The notes beneath the pieces were generated by a model. The model had not been told where the DNA came from. It worked only from the letters and a program-made list of their open reading frames with translations, and did no database searches. The translations under genes were made by a program, and so were the position numbers. From the NCBI GenBank assembly GCA_036488815.1, contig DASXGX010000118.1:67581-131580 (forward strand): a DNA stretch of 64,000 bases. The letters run 5' to 3'. The stretch is from Roseiarcus sp036488815 (GTDB lineage: Bacteria > Pseudomonadota > Alphaproteobacteria > Rhizobiales > Beijerinckiaceae). Positions within the stretch are counted from its first letter, which is position 1. Every line of letters begins with the position of its first letter. Below, piece by piece: positions 50,459 through 57,786 of the stretch.

Positions 50459-51361
50459 ATGAAAGAGAAGGTCGGGTTCGTCGGCGTCGGGCTCATGGGC
50501 CACGGCATGGCCAAGAACATCGTCGAAAAAGGGTGGCCGCTGACCGTGCTGGGCCATCGCCGGCGGGAAGCGATCGAGGACCTCAAGTCGCGCGGAGCGT
50601 CGGAGGCCGCCAGCGCACGCGAACTCGCTCTCGCCAGCGACGTTGTGGTGCTCTGCGTGACCGGCTCGCCGCAGGTCGAGGCGGTCATCCACGGCGAGGA
50701 CGGCCTCGCGGCGGCGGGCAAGCCGCTGCTGATCGTCGATTGCTCCACCTCGGATCCCGCTGCGACGACGCGTCTGGCGACCTCCCTCTCGCCGAAGGGC
50801 GTCACGCTAATCGACGCTCCGCTCAGCCGCACGCCGAAAGATGCTTGGGAAGGCACGCTCGACGTCATGGTCGGCGGCGACGGGGACAGCGTTGCGCGGG
50901 CTCGGCCCATCCTCGAAGCTTTCGCAGGCCGTGTTATTCCGACCGGCCCGGTCGGCACCGGCCACACGATGAAGCTGCTCAACAACTTCCTGTCGATGGG
51001 TTATGCCGCGCTCTATTCGGAAGCGCTGATGATCGGCGCCAAAGCGGGCCTGTCGGCTCAGGTGTTCGACAGTGTGATCCGCGGCGGGCGGATGGACTGC
51101 GGATTCTATCAGACGTTCTTCAAATATGTGCTGGAGCGGGACCGCAACGCGCATCGTTTCACGATCTCGAACGCTCACAAGGACGTGACGTATCTCGCCT
51201 CGTTCGCGCAGTCGCTCGGCGCCGCCAATCCGCTGGGCGCCGCTGTGCGCAACAGCTTCGCCCAGGCGCTCGGCGGCGGCCACGGCGAGGATTACGTCCC
51301 GATGCTGTCGGACTTCGTCGCGGAGTGGAACGGCGCGCCGCCGCACAAGCCTGCTGAATGA
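50459..51361 (+). CDS. NAD(P)-dependent 3-hydroxyisobutyrate dehydrogenase-family protein
   Basis: 300 residues. The N-terminal Rossmann motif is VGFVGVGLMGHGMAKNIVEK. A substrate-binding DAPLSRTPKDAWEGTLDVMV stretch and the catalytic Lys region in GHTMKLLNNFLSMGYAALYS follow. The family includes 3-hydroxyisobutyrate, tartronate-semialdehyde and glyoxylate reductases and imine reductases; the exact substrate is not readable. GGGAGCAGGG precedes the ATG. It is a single-gene unit. Confidence 0.87.
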   Translation: MKEKVGFVGVGLMGHGMAKNIVEKGWPLTVLGHRRREAIEDLKSRGASEAASARELALASDVVVLCVTGSPQVEAVIHGEDGLAAAGKPLLIVDCSTSDPAATTRLATSLSPKGVTLIDAPLSRTPKDAWEGTLDVMVGGDGDSVARARPILEAFAGRVIPTGPVGTGHTMKLLNNFLSMGYAALYSEALMIGAKAGLSAQVFDSVIRGGRMDCGFYQTFFKYVLERDRNAHRFTISNAHKDVTYLASFAQSLGAANPLGAAVRNSFAQALGGGHGEDYVPMLSDFVAEWNGAPPHKPAE

Positions 51362-51393
51362 GGCCGGGCGGCGCTTTGCTTACGACGTGGAAC

Positions 51394-51502
51394 CGTCTTT
51401 GCGAGCGGGGCGAAGCAATCTAGCGATCGAGGTCTCGCCAGCAGTCCCTCAACCGGCTGACGCCTCGATCTCTGGATCGCCACGCTACGCTCGCGATGAC
51501 GA
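51394..51502. repeat. Second type of palindromic intergenic repeat
   Basis: Imperfect terminal inverted repeats of about 30 bp: the left begins CGTCTTTGCGAGCGGGG and the right, read on the other strand, begins CGTCATCGCGAGCGTAGCG. It has the look of the GCGAGC/GAAGCAATC intergenic repeats common in alphaproteobacteria. It sits between two convergent genes. Confidence 0.6.
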
Positions 51503-51534
51503 CAGGGGTCCGGTTCACCTAAAGACATCGTGTT

Positions 51535-52071
51535 CTAGGCGGCGAATATTTCTATCGCGGCTTGATTGAACTGAGGAATGTCCTCCGGCTTGCGCGAGGT
51601 GACGAGGCGGCCGTCCTTGACGACCGGCTCGTCGGACCAGGAGGCGCCGGCGTTTGAAAGGTCCGTCTTCAGCGACGGCCACGACGTCATCCGCTTGCCT
51701 TTTACGGCGCCCGCCTCGATCAACGTCCACGGCCCGTGACAGATCGCCGCGATCGGCTTGCCCGCCGTCACAAAGCTCTTCACGAACGCGACCGCCTCGG
51801 GAACCATGCGCAGCGTGTCAGGATTGGCGACGCCGCCGGGGAGCAGCAAGGCGTCGAAATCATCCGGCTTGGCGTCGCCGAGGGCCATGTCGACCGGGAT
51901 TTTGTCCGCTCGTTGGTCGTGGTTCATCCCCTGGATCGCGCCCTTTTTGAGCGAGACGACGGTGACCTTCGCGCCCGCCTTGCGCAGCGCGCTGGCGGGT
52001 TCCGTCAGTTCGACTTGCTCGACGCCGTCGGTGGCGAGAACGGCGATTTTGCGACCATTGAGGTTCGGCAT
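51535..52071 (-). CDS. DJ-1/PfpI-family stress protein
   Basis: 178 residues of the class I glutamine amidotransferase-like fold. The nucleophile Cys111-His112 is in PIAAICHGPWTL at the strand-helix elbow, with acidic partner in VLATDGVEQVELTEP and GRLVTSRKPEDIPQF near the end. It matches the PfpI/YhbO-type subgroup linked to stress resistance and proposed deglycase activity. A near-consensus EcfG promoter lies about 70 bp upstream, fitting a stress gene. Confidence 0.9.
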   Translation of the reverse strand: MPNLNGRKIAVLATDGVEQVELTEPASALRKAGAKVTVVSLKKGAIQGMNHDQRADKIPVDMALGDAKPDDFDALLLPGGVANPDTLRMVPEAVAFVKSFVTAGKPIAAICHGPWTLIEAGAVKGKRMTSWPSLKTDLSNAGASWSDEPVVKDGRLVTSRKPEDIPQFNQAAIEIFAA

Positions 52072-52139
52072 GTGAATTTTCCTCTTGCGCCTATAGGGCC
52101 GACGAAGCCGCTCGGCCCGGCCGGGGACATCGCAAGGGA

Positions 52140-52164
52140 AACCGCGAGCCGCGGCGCCGGTTCC
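52140..52164 (-). promoter_or_regulatory. Possible EcfG-type promoter for the PfpI gene
   Basis: On the minus strand GGAAC (52164-52160) is followed after 16 nt by GGTT (52143-52140), one mismatch from CGTT. It lies about 70 nt upstream of the PfpI ATG at 52071. Confidence 0.4.
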
Positions 52165-52257
52165 AATTTTTTGAAGCGTTCAGGCGGCAAGGCGGAATAG
52201 CGCGGTATTAGACTAAGTAGCAAACGCACCCGAGAATCAATCAAGCTCGAACAAACA

Positions 52258-52533
52258 CTAGGCGTCCGGATTGCGCTCTAATGAGCATCCTTCAATGTCG
52301 TCTTCGTCGAGAACGACTTCCGCGACCGGGTAAGGCGGCCCTGAGAACCAGCCCTCCGCCTCGGCCTCTTGGCCAGTCAGCCGCCGATGAACGATCTCAT
52401 CCCGGCGCTTCTCGACAATATCCGCAACGTCGATACGAATTGCGACCACGACCCGCGAGCCGATGTCTGTACAGCGCCAGCGATGGGCGCCGCACCAGAA
52501 CTCTAATCCGATCGCGAAATCCGAGAACCTCAT
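52258..52533 (-). CDS. Small conserved-type hypothetical protein
   Basis: 91 residues from the ATG at 52533; an ATG six codons upstream (52551) directly abuts a GAGGA box, so either start is possible. It starts MRFSDFAIGLEFWCGAHRWR and has strands around CTDIGSRVVVAIRIDV. The tail is acidic (VVLDEDDIEGCSLERN). It appears soluble, with three Cys. The mixed beta pattern looks like a real globular domain, but I assign no function. It has no operon partners. Confidence 0.65.
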   Translation of the reverse strand: MRFSDFAIGLEFWCGAHRWRCTDIGSRVVVAIRIDVADIVEKRRDEIVHRRLTGQEAEAEGWFSGPPYPVAEVVLDEDDIEGCSLERNPDA

Positions 52534-52685
52534 CGGCCTAACATTCCTCAAAAGGCATCATCCCGGATACATCGAGTTAGGTGAGTTTGCCACCGCATGC
52601 CGGAATTGCGCGCGAGCGTCCTCGCTTGCCCTTGCTCTCTCTCGCGGCTCTTTGCACACGATTGTCGCCGGGCGCATCGACAAGG

Positions 52686-52712
52686 AAAAAGGGCGCGCCC
52701 GCTTGCGCGCCC
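52686..52712 (-). terminator. Intrinsic terminator of the SnoaL-like gene
   Basis: On the minus strand an 8-bp perfect stem (GGGCGCGC/GCGCGCCC) with a 6-nt loop is followed by five U. It begins 7 bp after the stop codon. Confidence 0.85.
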
Positions 52713-52718
52713 CAAAAG

Positions 52719-53186
52719 CTACTTTTTCATTTTGAGGGCGCCGGCGTCGAAGGTCGTGACCATCGCCTGCATGAGACCGTCCTTGGTGATGTAGGCGTCG
52801 GAGCCCTTATAGGGCTCAGCCAAAAACGGCGCCGTGGCGACCCACTGGGTTACCAGCGTATCCCCGATGGTCGCGCTGACGCCGGGATCAAAATGGATGC
52901 CCTTCAGGCCGCCGTCTTTCGTGTCTTTGCATAGGCCGGCGAAGAGGTCGCCGATCGCCACGCGACCCTTTGCAATCGCTCCGGCGGGCAGGTTGATTTG
53001 AGCGTCTTCCGGATATTGCGCAACAAGCCGATTCCAATCGCATTTGTTCAAGGCGTCGAGATGCTCGTCGAGCACGGCTTGTGGGCTCGACTGTTTCTTG
53101 ATTTCGGGCAGCTTCATGTCGGCCAGAGCCGCGGAGCTTCCACCAATGAGCGCGAGACTGAGGAAAGTCGGCAGAATGGTTTTCAT
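52719..53186 (-). CDS. Secreted SnoaL/NTF2-like protein
   Basis: 155 residues from the ATG at 53186, with a GGAGG site. The signal peptide is MKTILPTFLSLALIGGSSAA. The mature part has the NTF2-like pattern (VLDEHLDALNKCDWNRLVAQ, YPEDAQINLPAGAIAKGRVA, then a beta sheet with VTQWVATAPFL). Such domains bind small ligands or act as isomerases; nothing shows which applies here. It is monocistronic, with its own terminator. Confidence 0.82.
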   Translation of the reverse strand: MKTILPTFLSLALIGGSSAALADMKLPEIKKQSSPQAVLDEHLDALNKCDWNRLVAQYPEDAQINLPAGAIAKGRVAIGDLFAGLCKDTKDGGLKGIHFDPGVSATIGDTLVTQWVATAPFLAEPYKGSDAYITKDGLMQAMVTTFDAGALKMKK

Positions 53187-53224
53187 GCGTTCCTCCATTG
53201 TTGCGATTATTTTATAACCTTGAT

Positions 53225-53247
53225 GAACCAATACGAATAACTGGTTC
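53225..53247. promoter_or_regulatory. Inverted repeat upstream of the SnoaL-like gene
   Basis: GAACCA and TGGTTC are perfect 6-bp arms spaced by 11 bp, 39-61 bp before the ATG in an AT-rich stretch. It could be an operator. The regulator is unknown. Confidence 0.35.
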
Positions 53248-53340
53248 ACATCGAATATGTTATTATGATAGAAGCCCAGCGGCAAGGTTATCCTGGAGGC
53301 TCGTCGCGGAATGATCTTTGTCGCGACGGTTCGTAATTGG

Positions 53341-53379
53341 CTCAAATAAAAAGCCCCGCAGGCTTTCGCCGGCGGGACT
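53341..53379 (-). terminator. Intrinsic terminator of the binding-protein gene
   Basis: On the minus strand AGTCCCGC pairs with GCGGGGCT (one G-U) around an inner GGC-GAAA-GCC mini-stem, followed by TTTTTATTT. It lies about 60 bp after the stop of the substrate-binding protein gene and closes the minus-strand sulfur block. Confidence 0.85.
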
Positions 53380-53440
53380 GCACTGTGCGAAGGAACTCGC
53401 GCATTTGGTTTAGGGGCCGGTCGATCCGGTCAAGCGAACG

Positions 53441-54445
53441 CTATTTCGCCGCCTCTGTGTAGGCCTTGAAGCCATAGCTCTCGAAGATCTTGAGCGCTTC
53501 GGGCGAGTGGATGAAGTCCAGCCAGCGTCTTGCGGCTTCCGGGTGGGGAGCGGCTTTCACCACTGCGGCCGCGTAGACGGCCGTCGTATTCTGCGCCGCG
53601 GGAATCTCCACCGCCTCGATCGGGTGGCCCGCCTGCTCCTGGAACCTGACCTCGGACTGCCAGGTCACGCCCGCTTGCACCTTGCCTTGCATGAGCCAGA
53701 GCGGCGTCTGGCGGTGGTGGATGTGCGTCAGTTCAGTCGTGCCGTCGCTCACTTTCGTCTGATAGACCGAGGTGACGAGCGCCTCGCCGCCTGCTTTCGC
53801 GAGCGACGTCTTGATCTGCCGCGCGATGCCTTCGAACTCGGGGTTGGGCATGGCCAGCTTCACGTCGGGACGGCCGAGATCCGCGAGGCCCGTGATATGC
53901 GCCGGGTTGCCCTTGGACGTCATGATCGCCAGCACATTGGTGACATAGGGAACCGCGGGGCCGGACAGCAGACCCGCCTCGATCTGCTTGTTCACCGCCG
54001 CGAGCCCGGCCAGATAGACGTCCGGCTTCACCGTCCAGGTCATATTGCCGACCGTGACCCTGCCGCCCGCCTGGATTTGGCGGACCAGCAGGCCCGGCGG
54101 GATCGTCTCCCAATAGAGATGGCCCTTATACTCCGGATATTTGGCCTCGAACGCCGCGACCAGGGGAGCCATCGCGAAGAAATAATTGCCGCCGACGTAG
54201 AGCGACAACGCCGGATTGGTCGGGTCGCCGTGAAAGTCGGCGAGATTGTCGGCGTCCGGAACGGTGAACTCGAAGCCCCGAGGCTCCGCGTCGTTGTTCC
54301 GGCCATTCTGCCAGGGCGGGAAGACGGAGGTCGCGTCCTGGCCGTGGGTCGGGGCTGCCGGCGTCTCGGCAAGCGCCGGCGTCACGGAAATCAGCACGGC
54401 GGCGGAGACGAGCATCCCGAGGCTGACGGAAAGTGAAGCGCGCAT
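53441..54445 (-). CDS. Orphan periplasmic substrate-binding protein (ModA-like fold)
   Basis: 334 residues with signal peptide (LGMLVSAAVLISVTPALA). It has type II binding-protein features: SLYVGGNYFFAMAPLVAAFE, VTNVLAIMTSKGNPAHITGL (cleft strand), LADLGRPDVKLAMPNPEFEG and TPLWLMQGKVQAGVTWQSEV. It resembles molybdate/tungstate- or sulfate-type binding proteins. No ABC permease or ATPase gene is adjacent. It follows the DsrE gene by 19 bp and is the last gene of the doxDA block, so it may bind a sulfur oxyanion or act without a transporter. Confidence 0.8.
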   Translation of the reverse strand: MRASLSVSLGMLVSAAVLISVTPALAETPAAPTHGQDATSVFPPWQNGRNNDAEPRGFEFTVPDADNLADFHGDPTNPALSLYVGGNYFFAMAPLVAAFEAKYPEYKGHLYWETIPPGLLVRQIQAGGRVTVGNMTWTVKPDVYLAGLAAVNKQIEAGLLSGPAVPYVTNVLAIMTSKGNPAHITGLADLGRPDVKLAMPNPEFEGIARQIKTSLAKAGGEALVTSVYQTKVSDGTTELTHIHHRQTPLWLMQGKVQAGVTWQSEVRFQEQAGHPIEAVEIPAAQNTTAVYAAAVVKAAPHPEAARRWLDFIHSPEALKIFESYGFKAYTEAAK

Positions 54446-54464
54446 GGGCCTGTTTCCCTTCCGC

Positions 54465-55022
54465 TCAGAGCTGCAACAGGCTGTAGCCCTGGTGCTCCAG
54501 CGTGGTGACCGTGGTGAGGGCGGACAGGGCCAGCGTGACGCTCTTGTCGATCCAATCGTATTGGAACTCGTGCTCGGCGACCGCCTGGCCGCAGACGGCG
54601 ACGTCCACCCCGGCCTTTTTCAGTTCGGCGATCAGCGCAAGGTTCGGATTGGCGACGCCGTAGGCGGTCCGATACTGCGCATCGTTCAGCGCCAGCGGGG
54701 TCGCGGGGCCCGAGACGACCGCGACGAACTTCAGGTGGTCGAGCGGCACGCCAGCGGCGGCATAGAGATTGACCGTGCGCGCGACGTGATCGAGCGCGCC
54801 ATTCACCGTCGCCGGCGTTTTGGCGGCCTGAGTGATCGAGAACACGATTCGATACGTCTGGTCCGCTTGCGGGCGATAGGCCGCTTCGGGAAGATTGTGG
54901 ATCTTGCCGTAGCCGTGCACGGTCGGTGTGGTCCAAAAGCCCGCCGGCGTGTCGGCCGCCTGCGCCGCCGACGCAAACGCCGCAATCGCGGCCACGGCAA
55001 GAAGTTTGGGAATGAAGCGCAT
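54465..55022 (-). CDS. Periplasmic DsrE-family protein
   Basis: 185 residues from the ATG at 55022, with a GGAGA site. The signal peptide is LLAVAAIAAFASAAQAAD. The mature domain has the DsrE/DsrF-like alpha/beta pattern (YRIVFSITQAAKTPATVNGA, LKFVAVVSGPATPLALNDAQ) with a Cys at AGVDVAVCGQAV, in the position used for sulfur carriage in this family. Export makes it unlike cytoplasmic DsrE/TusD. Neighbours suggest handling of sulfur compounds in the periplasm. Confidence 0.85.
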   Translation of the reverse strand: MRFIPKLLAVAAIAAFASAAQAADTPAGFWTTPTVHGYGKIHNLPEAAYRPQADQTYRIVFSITQAAKTPATVNGALDHVARTVNLYAAAGVPLDHLKFVAVVSGPATPLALNDAQYRTAYGVANPNLALIAELKKAGVDVAVCGQAVAEHEFQYDWIDKSVTLALSALTTVTTLEHQGYSLLQL

Positions 55023-55328
55023 GGTAATTCTCCAGAGAGAGCGAAGGATCGTGTCCTTGACCTTTAAGTAGATCGCGGCGTCGGGCGAAACCAACTCATC
55101 TTGCTGTCTGTTTCAATCGCGATTTCTGATTGGAGCGGGCGCTTCGACCCGGCCACTTAGAGTTCTCGCTATTAGGCTGGCGCCCGCCGTAATTGATCGT
55201 CATGCCCGGCCTTGCGCTGGAACGAGCCCGGCCATGACGCCAATCGAAGGGTTCCAGCAAACATGATTTCGCGATCCCGCCCCGGAGAGGCGAGATCGCA
55301 ATCGACTTCGTGAGCCTGACGGCCGCGT
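55023..55328. other. Gene-free gap between the DsrE gene and doxDA
   Basis: 306 bp. It holds a GTTTCAATCG word (55110-55119) shared with the FNR promoter region, and the short repeat copy B at 55198-55239. It probably contains a separate promoter for the DsrE and binding-protein genes. No other gene is seen. Confidence 0.5.
55198..55239. repeat. Short palindromic intergenic repeat, copy B
   Basis: 42 bp with 15-bp arms that match at 13 positions: CGTCATGCCCGGCCT on the left and the reverse of CGTCATGGCCGGGCT on the right. It has the same terminal sequence as copies A and C, but without the internal part. Confidence 0.65.
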
Positions 55329-56438
55329 CTATTGCCCCAGCGGAGCGGTGAAGGACTGGCCGTCGACGTCGGTCAGCCGCACATAGGCAGCGCCTTGCGC
55401 CGGCCCTGAAGCGGGAGGCGGCAAGGTGATCGTCGCGGCCGCGCCCATCGGGGCCCGGATGCCGAAGGGTCCAGGGCCGAACTTGTTATAGGCGTAGTCG
55501 TTGGCGAACGCGGTCTTCGGCATCGCGGAGAGCGCCGCCGTGTCCCAATGGGCGACGGGCTTCATCTGCGCGTCCAGCAGGCTCGCCGCCACCACATGGA
55601 CCGGGGCCTCCGGCGTTCCGGCGTCGAGATAGACGTGGAAGGTCACGCCGCCGTCGGCGTGCACGGCCGCATGCCCCAGGCTCAGATGATGCTTGGTCGG
55701 GCTGACCGGGCCGCTGTGGAACGGGGTCACCACCGATCCGCGATAGTAGCTGTAGGTGCCGATGTCGAAGATAGCGACGAAGGCGAACAGCAGCAGGCCG
55801 AGCGTACGATAATTCGGCAAGGACAAATCGAGCGGCGAAGCTCCCGAGGCCCAGCGGAACCAGCCCTTCTGCGCCAGCGCCGGATGACGCTGGACGAGAT
55901 AGCTGTCGACCGAATAGGCCCCGGCGCCGCCCATCACCAGGGTCGCGCCCATGGCGAGATTGCAGGCCGCCATCGTCCATTCGTCGATGCAGGTCGCGCC
56001 CTGCCAGCCGAACATCGCCATGAGCAAGACGGAAAAGCCCATCGAGACGAGTGCGGCGAAACGGGTCAGGAATCCCGTCATCAGCATGAGGCCGACGATG
56101 AGCTCGGCCGCGCTGAACAGGATGACGCCGGCATAGAGCAGCCAGAAGTGGGTCAGCATGTAGCTGATGATGTGGTCGGTGCCGAACAGGGCGCCCGGCA
56201 TGGCCGTCTGGAACTTGTTCGCCATCCAGGTCGTCGCGTTCGGGTCGAGCTTCGACGGCCCGTAGATGAAACGGCGCGATCCGCCGCCCCAGTAGACGAA
56301 ACCCTGAATGAAGCGCACCGACAGCAGCGCGAGCCCGGCCGCCCACCAGTCCCTCTGTCGTAGCGATGCGAGGCCTTCGGATGCGAGGCCTTCGGAAGCC
56401 GCGCGCTCCTTGTCGAGCCTAAAAGCGATGTTTGCCAT
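55329..56438 (-). CDS. DoxDA-type thiosulfate:quinone oxidoreductase-like membrane protein
   Basis: 369 residues. Residues about 28-230 hold several membrane helices of the DoxD/DoxX type (WWAAGLALLSVRFIQGFVYW, AAELIVGLMLMTGFLTRFAA). The rest (about 245-369) is a periplasmic beta domain resembling the DoxA subunit (GVTFHVYLDAGTPEAPVHVV, AAYVRLTDVDGQSFTAPLGQ). Fused DoxD-DoxA proteins are known; the archaeal enzyme oxidises thiosulfate to tetrathionate and reduces quinone. Activity here is inferred. It lies 67 bp after the FNR gene on the same strand. Confidence 0.82.
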   Translation of the reverse strand: MANIAFRLDKERAASEGLASEGLASLRQRDWWAAGLALLSVRFIQGFVYWGGGSRRFIYGPSKLDPNATTWMANKFQTAMPGALFGTDHIISYMLTHFWLLYAGVILFSAAELIVGLMLMTGFLTRFAALVSMGFSVLLMAMFGWQGATCIDEWTMAACNLAMGATLVMGGAGAYSVDSYLVQRHPALAQKGWFRWASGASPLDLSLPNYRTLGLLLFAFVAIFDIGTYSYYRGSVVTPFHSGPVSPTKHHLSLGHAAVHADGGVTFHVYLDAGTPEAPVHVVAASLLDAQMKPVAHWDTAALSAMPKTAFANDYAYNKFGPGPFGIRAPMGAAATITLPPPASGPAQGAAYVRLTDVDGQSFTAPLGQ

Positions 56439-56505
56439 GTGTCACTCCGATGCTTAGCCGTTGTGAGAGTTGCGCCCGTCGCAGCGGGCTCGTGGTGGTT
56501 TTTGG

Positions 56506-57333
56506 TCAGCCGACGAAGGCGCGCTCGATCACGAAGTCGGCCGGATCGGCGTTCGAGCCCTCCCGGAAGCCGCCGGCTTCGAGCATGGCCGCGACGTCGC
56601 GGATCATCCCCATCGAGCCGCACAGCATCACGCGGTCCTCAGCGGCGTCGAACGATGCGCGCGGCAGGCCAAGATCGCGGAACAGCCCGCCGTCCGCGAT
56701 CAACTCGGTCAGACGCCCCTGATGCACGAACGGCTCGCGGGTGACGCACGGATAGTAAGTCAGCCCCCCGCGAACGAAATCGCCGAGAAATTCGTCCGCC
56801 TTGAGGCCATGCTCGAGGAGTTCGCGGTAAGCGAGGTCGTTTGTCATCCGCACGCCGTGCGCGACGAAGACGCGCTCGAACTGCTCGTAGGTCGCCGGGT
56901 CCCGGACGATCGAGAGCCAGGGCGCCAATCCCGTGCCGGTGCCGAGCAGGAACAGATTCCGGCCGGGACGCAGCGTGTCGAGCACCAGCGTTCCCGTCGG
57001 CTTCTTGCCGAGCAAGATCTGGTCGCCTGGCTGGATGAGCTGCAACTGGGTGGTCAGCAAGCCGCCGGGAGCCTTGATCGAGAAGAATTCCAACTCGTCC
57101 GCCCAGGCCGGGCTGGCGATCGAATAGGCCCGCATCACCGGCTTGCCGTCGATGGGCAGGCCGATCATGACGAATTCGCCGGAACGGAAGCGGAAGCTTT
57201 GAGGCCGCGTGATACCGAAGCTGAAATAGCCGTCGGTCCAATGCCGGACCCAGCGCACCGTCTCGACATGATGGACGCTGCTGGTCAGCGGTTGCGCAAG
57301 CAGACGCTCGGTGGCTCGGACGGATACATTCAT
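56506..57333 (-). CDS. fpr: Ferredoxin-NADP reductase
   Basis: 275 residues. The FAD-binding RxYS motif is MRAYSIASP, with GEFVMIGLPIDGKPV before it. NADP-binding parts are FLLGTGTGLAPWLSIVRDP and VMLCGSMGMIRDVAAML, and the protein ends VIERAFVG. It matches bacterial subclass Fpr, which moves electrons between NADPH and ferredoxin or flavodoxin. In this locus it could feed the CysI sulfite reductase, for which no CysJ is present. It heads the doxDA block after a 450-bp gap with candidate operators. Confidence 0.92.
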   Translation of the reverse strand: MNVSVRATERLLAQPLTSSVHHVETVRWVRHWTDGYFSFGITRPQSFRFRSGEFVMIGLPIDGKPVMRAYSIASPAWADELEFFSIKAPGGLLTTQLQLIQPGDQILLGKKPTGTLVLDTLRPGRNLFLLGTGTGLAPWLSIVRDPATYEQFERVFVAHGVRMTNDLAYRELLEHGLKADEFLGDFVRGGLTYYPCVTREPFVHQGRLTELIADGGLFRDLGLPRASFDAAEDRVMLCGSMGMIRDVAAMLEAGGFREGSNADPADFVIERAFVG

Positions 57334-57501
57334 GACATCACTCTTCGGGAATAGGGAAACGGGAGCGCCGGCGGTTGGCGCTCGGCTGTTCAGGCGACGC
57401 CGTCGACCTCAGCGGCGGTCATTCGGTGGACGTCGCGATCGTCGCTGTCGGGGCATCTCCAGGTCTCCATTGCGGGTGACCTAGAGATGCAACCGCGGAC
57501 C

Positions 57502-57521
57502 AATCTTCTCCAACGAAGATT
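57502..57521. promoter_or_regulatory. Inverted repeat in the FNR-doxDA promoter region
   Basis: Perfect 7-bp arms AATCTTC and GAAGATT are separated by 6 nt, about 170-190 bp before the FNR ATG. It is directly downstream, in the FNR direction, of the shared CGATTGAAAC word. It is a candidate site for the neighbouring LysR regulator. Confidence 0.45.
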
Positions 57522-57573
57522 ATGTGTCGTTTCAATCGGGAATCGGGATTAGAGCGGCGGCGAGGGGGAAGGG

Positions 57574-57682
57574 CGTCTTGGCCGGGCCTGTCCCGGCCAT
57601 CCACGCGGCGCCCAAGGCCCCAACCCGCCAAGGTCGCGGCAATTGCGCGGCGTGGATGCCCGGCTCAAGGCCGGGCAAGACG
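57574..57682. repeat. MITE/REP-like intergenic repeat, copy C
   Basis: 109 bp with about 32-bp terminal inverted repeats: the left starts CGTCTTGGCCGGGCCTG and ends CCATCCACG; the right starts CGTGGATGCCCGG and ends CCGGGCAAGACG. It is the best-preserved of three related copies in this window. Confidence 0.8.
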
Positions 57683-57786
57683 CTGCTCGACAGCGCCAAT
57701 GCCGGGTCCACTCAGCCGGTTTCGAGGGGCCCTGTCGCGGAATAAGGTCGAACGCTTCCGGCGCTCGCCCAGTCAACCGCCGCCCG

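Larger units (their letters stand above)
57334..57786. other. Gene-free region between FNR and the LysR gene
   Basis: 453 bp. The part near FNR holds the inverted repeat 57502-57521 and the GTTTCAATCG word (57529-57538), and probably the FNR-doxDA promoter. The rest is repeat copy C (57574-57682) and unremarkable sequence. Confidence 0.5.

Noticed and set aside
51394..51418. GGAAC word at 51399 as an EcfG promoter
   Set aside because: No CGTT at 16-17 nt, no gene downstream on that strand, and the word is part of an intergenic repeat.
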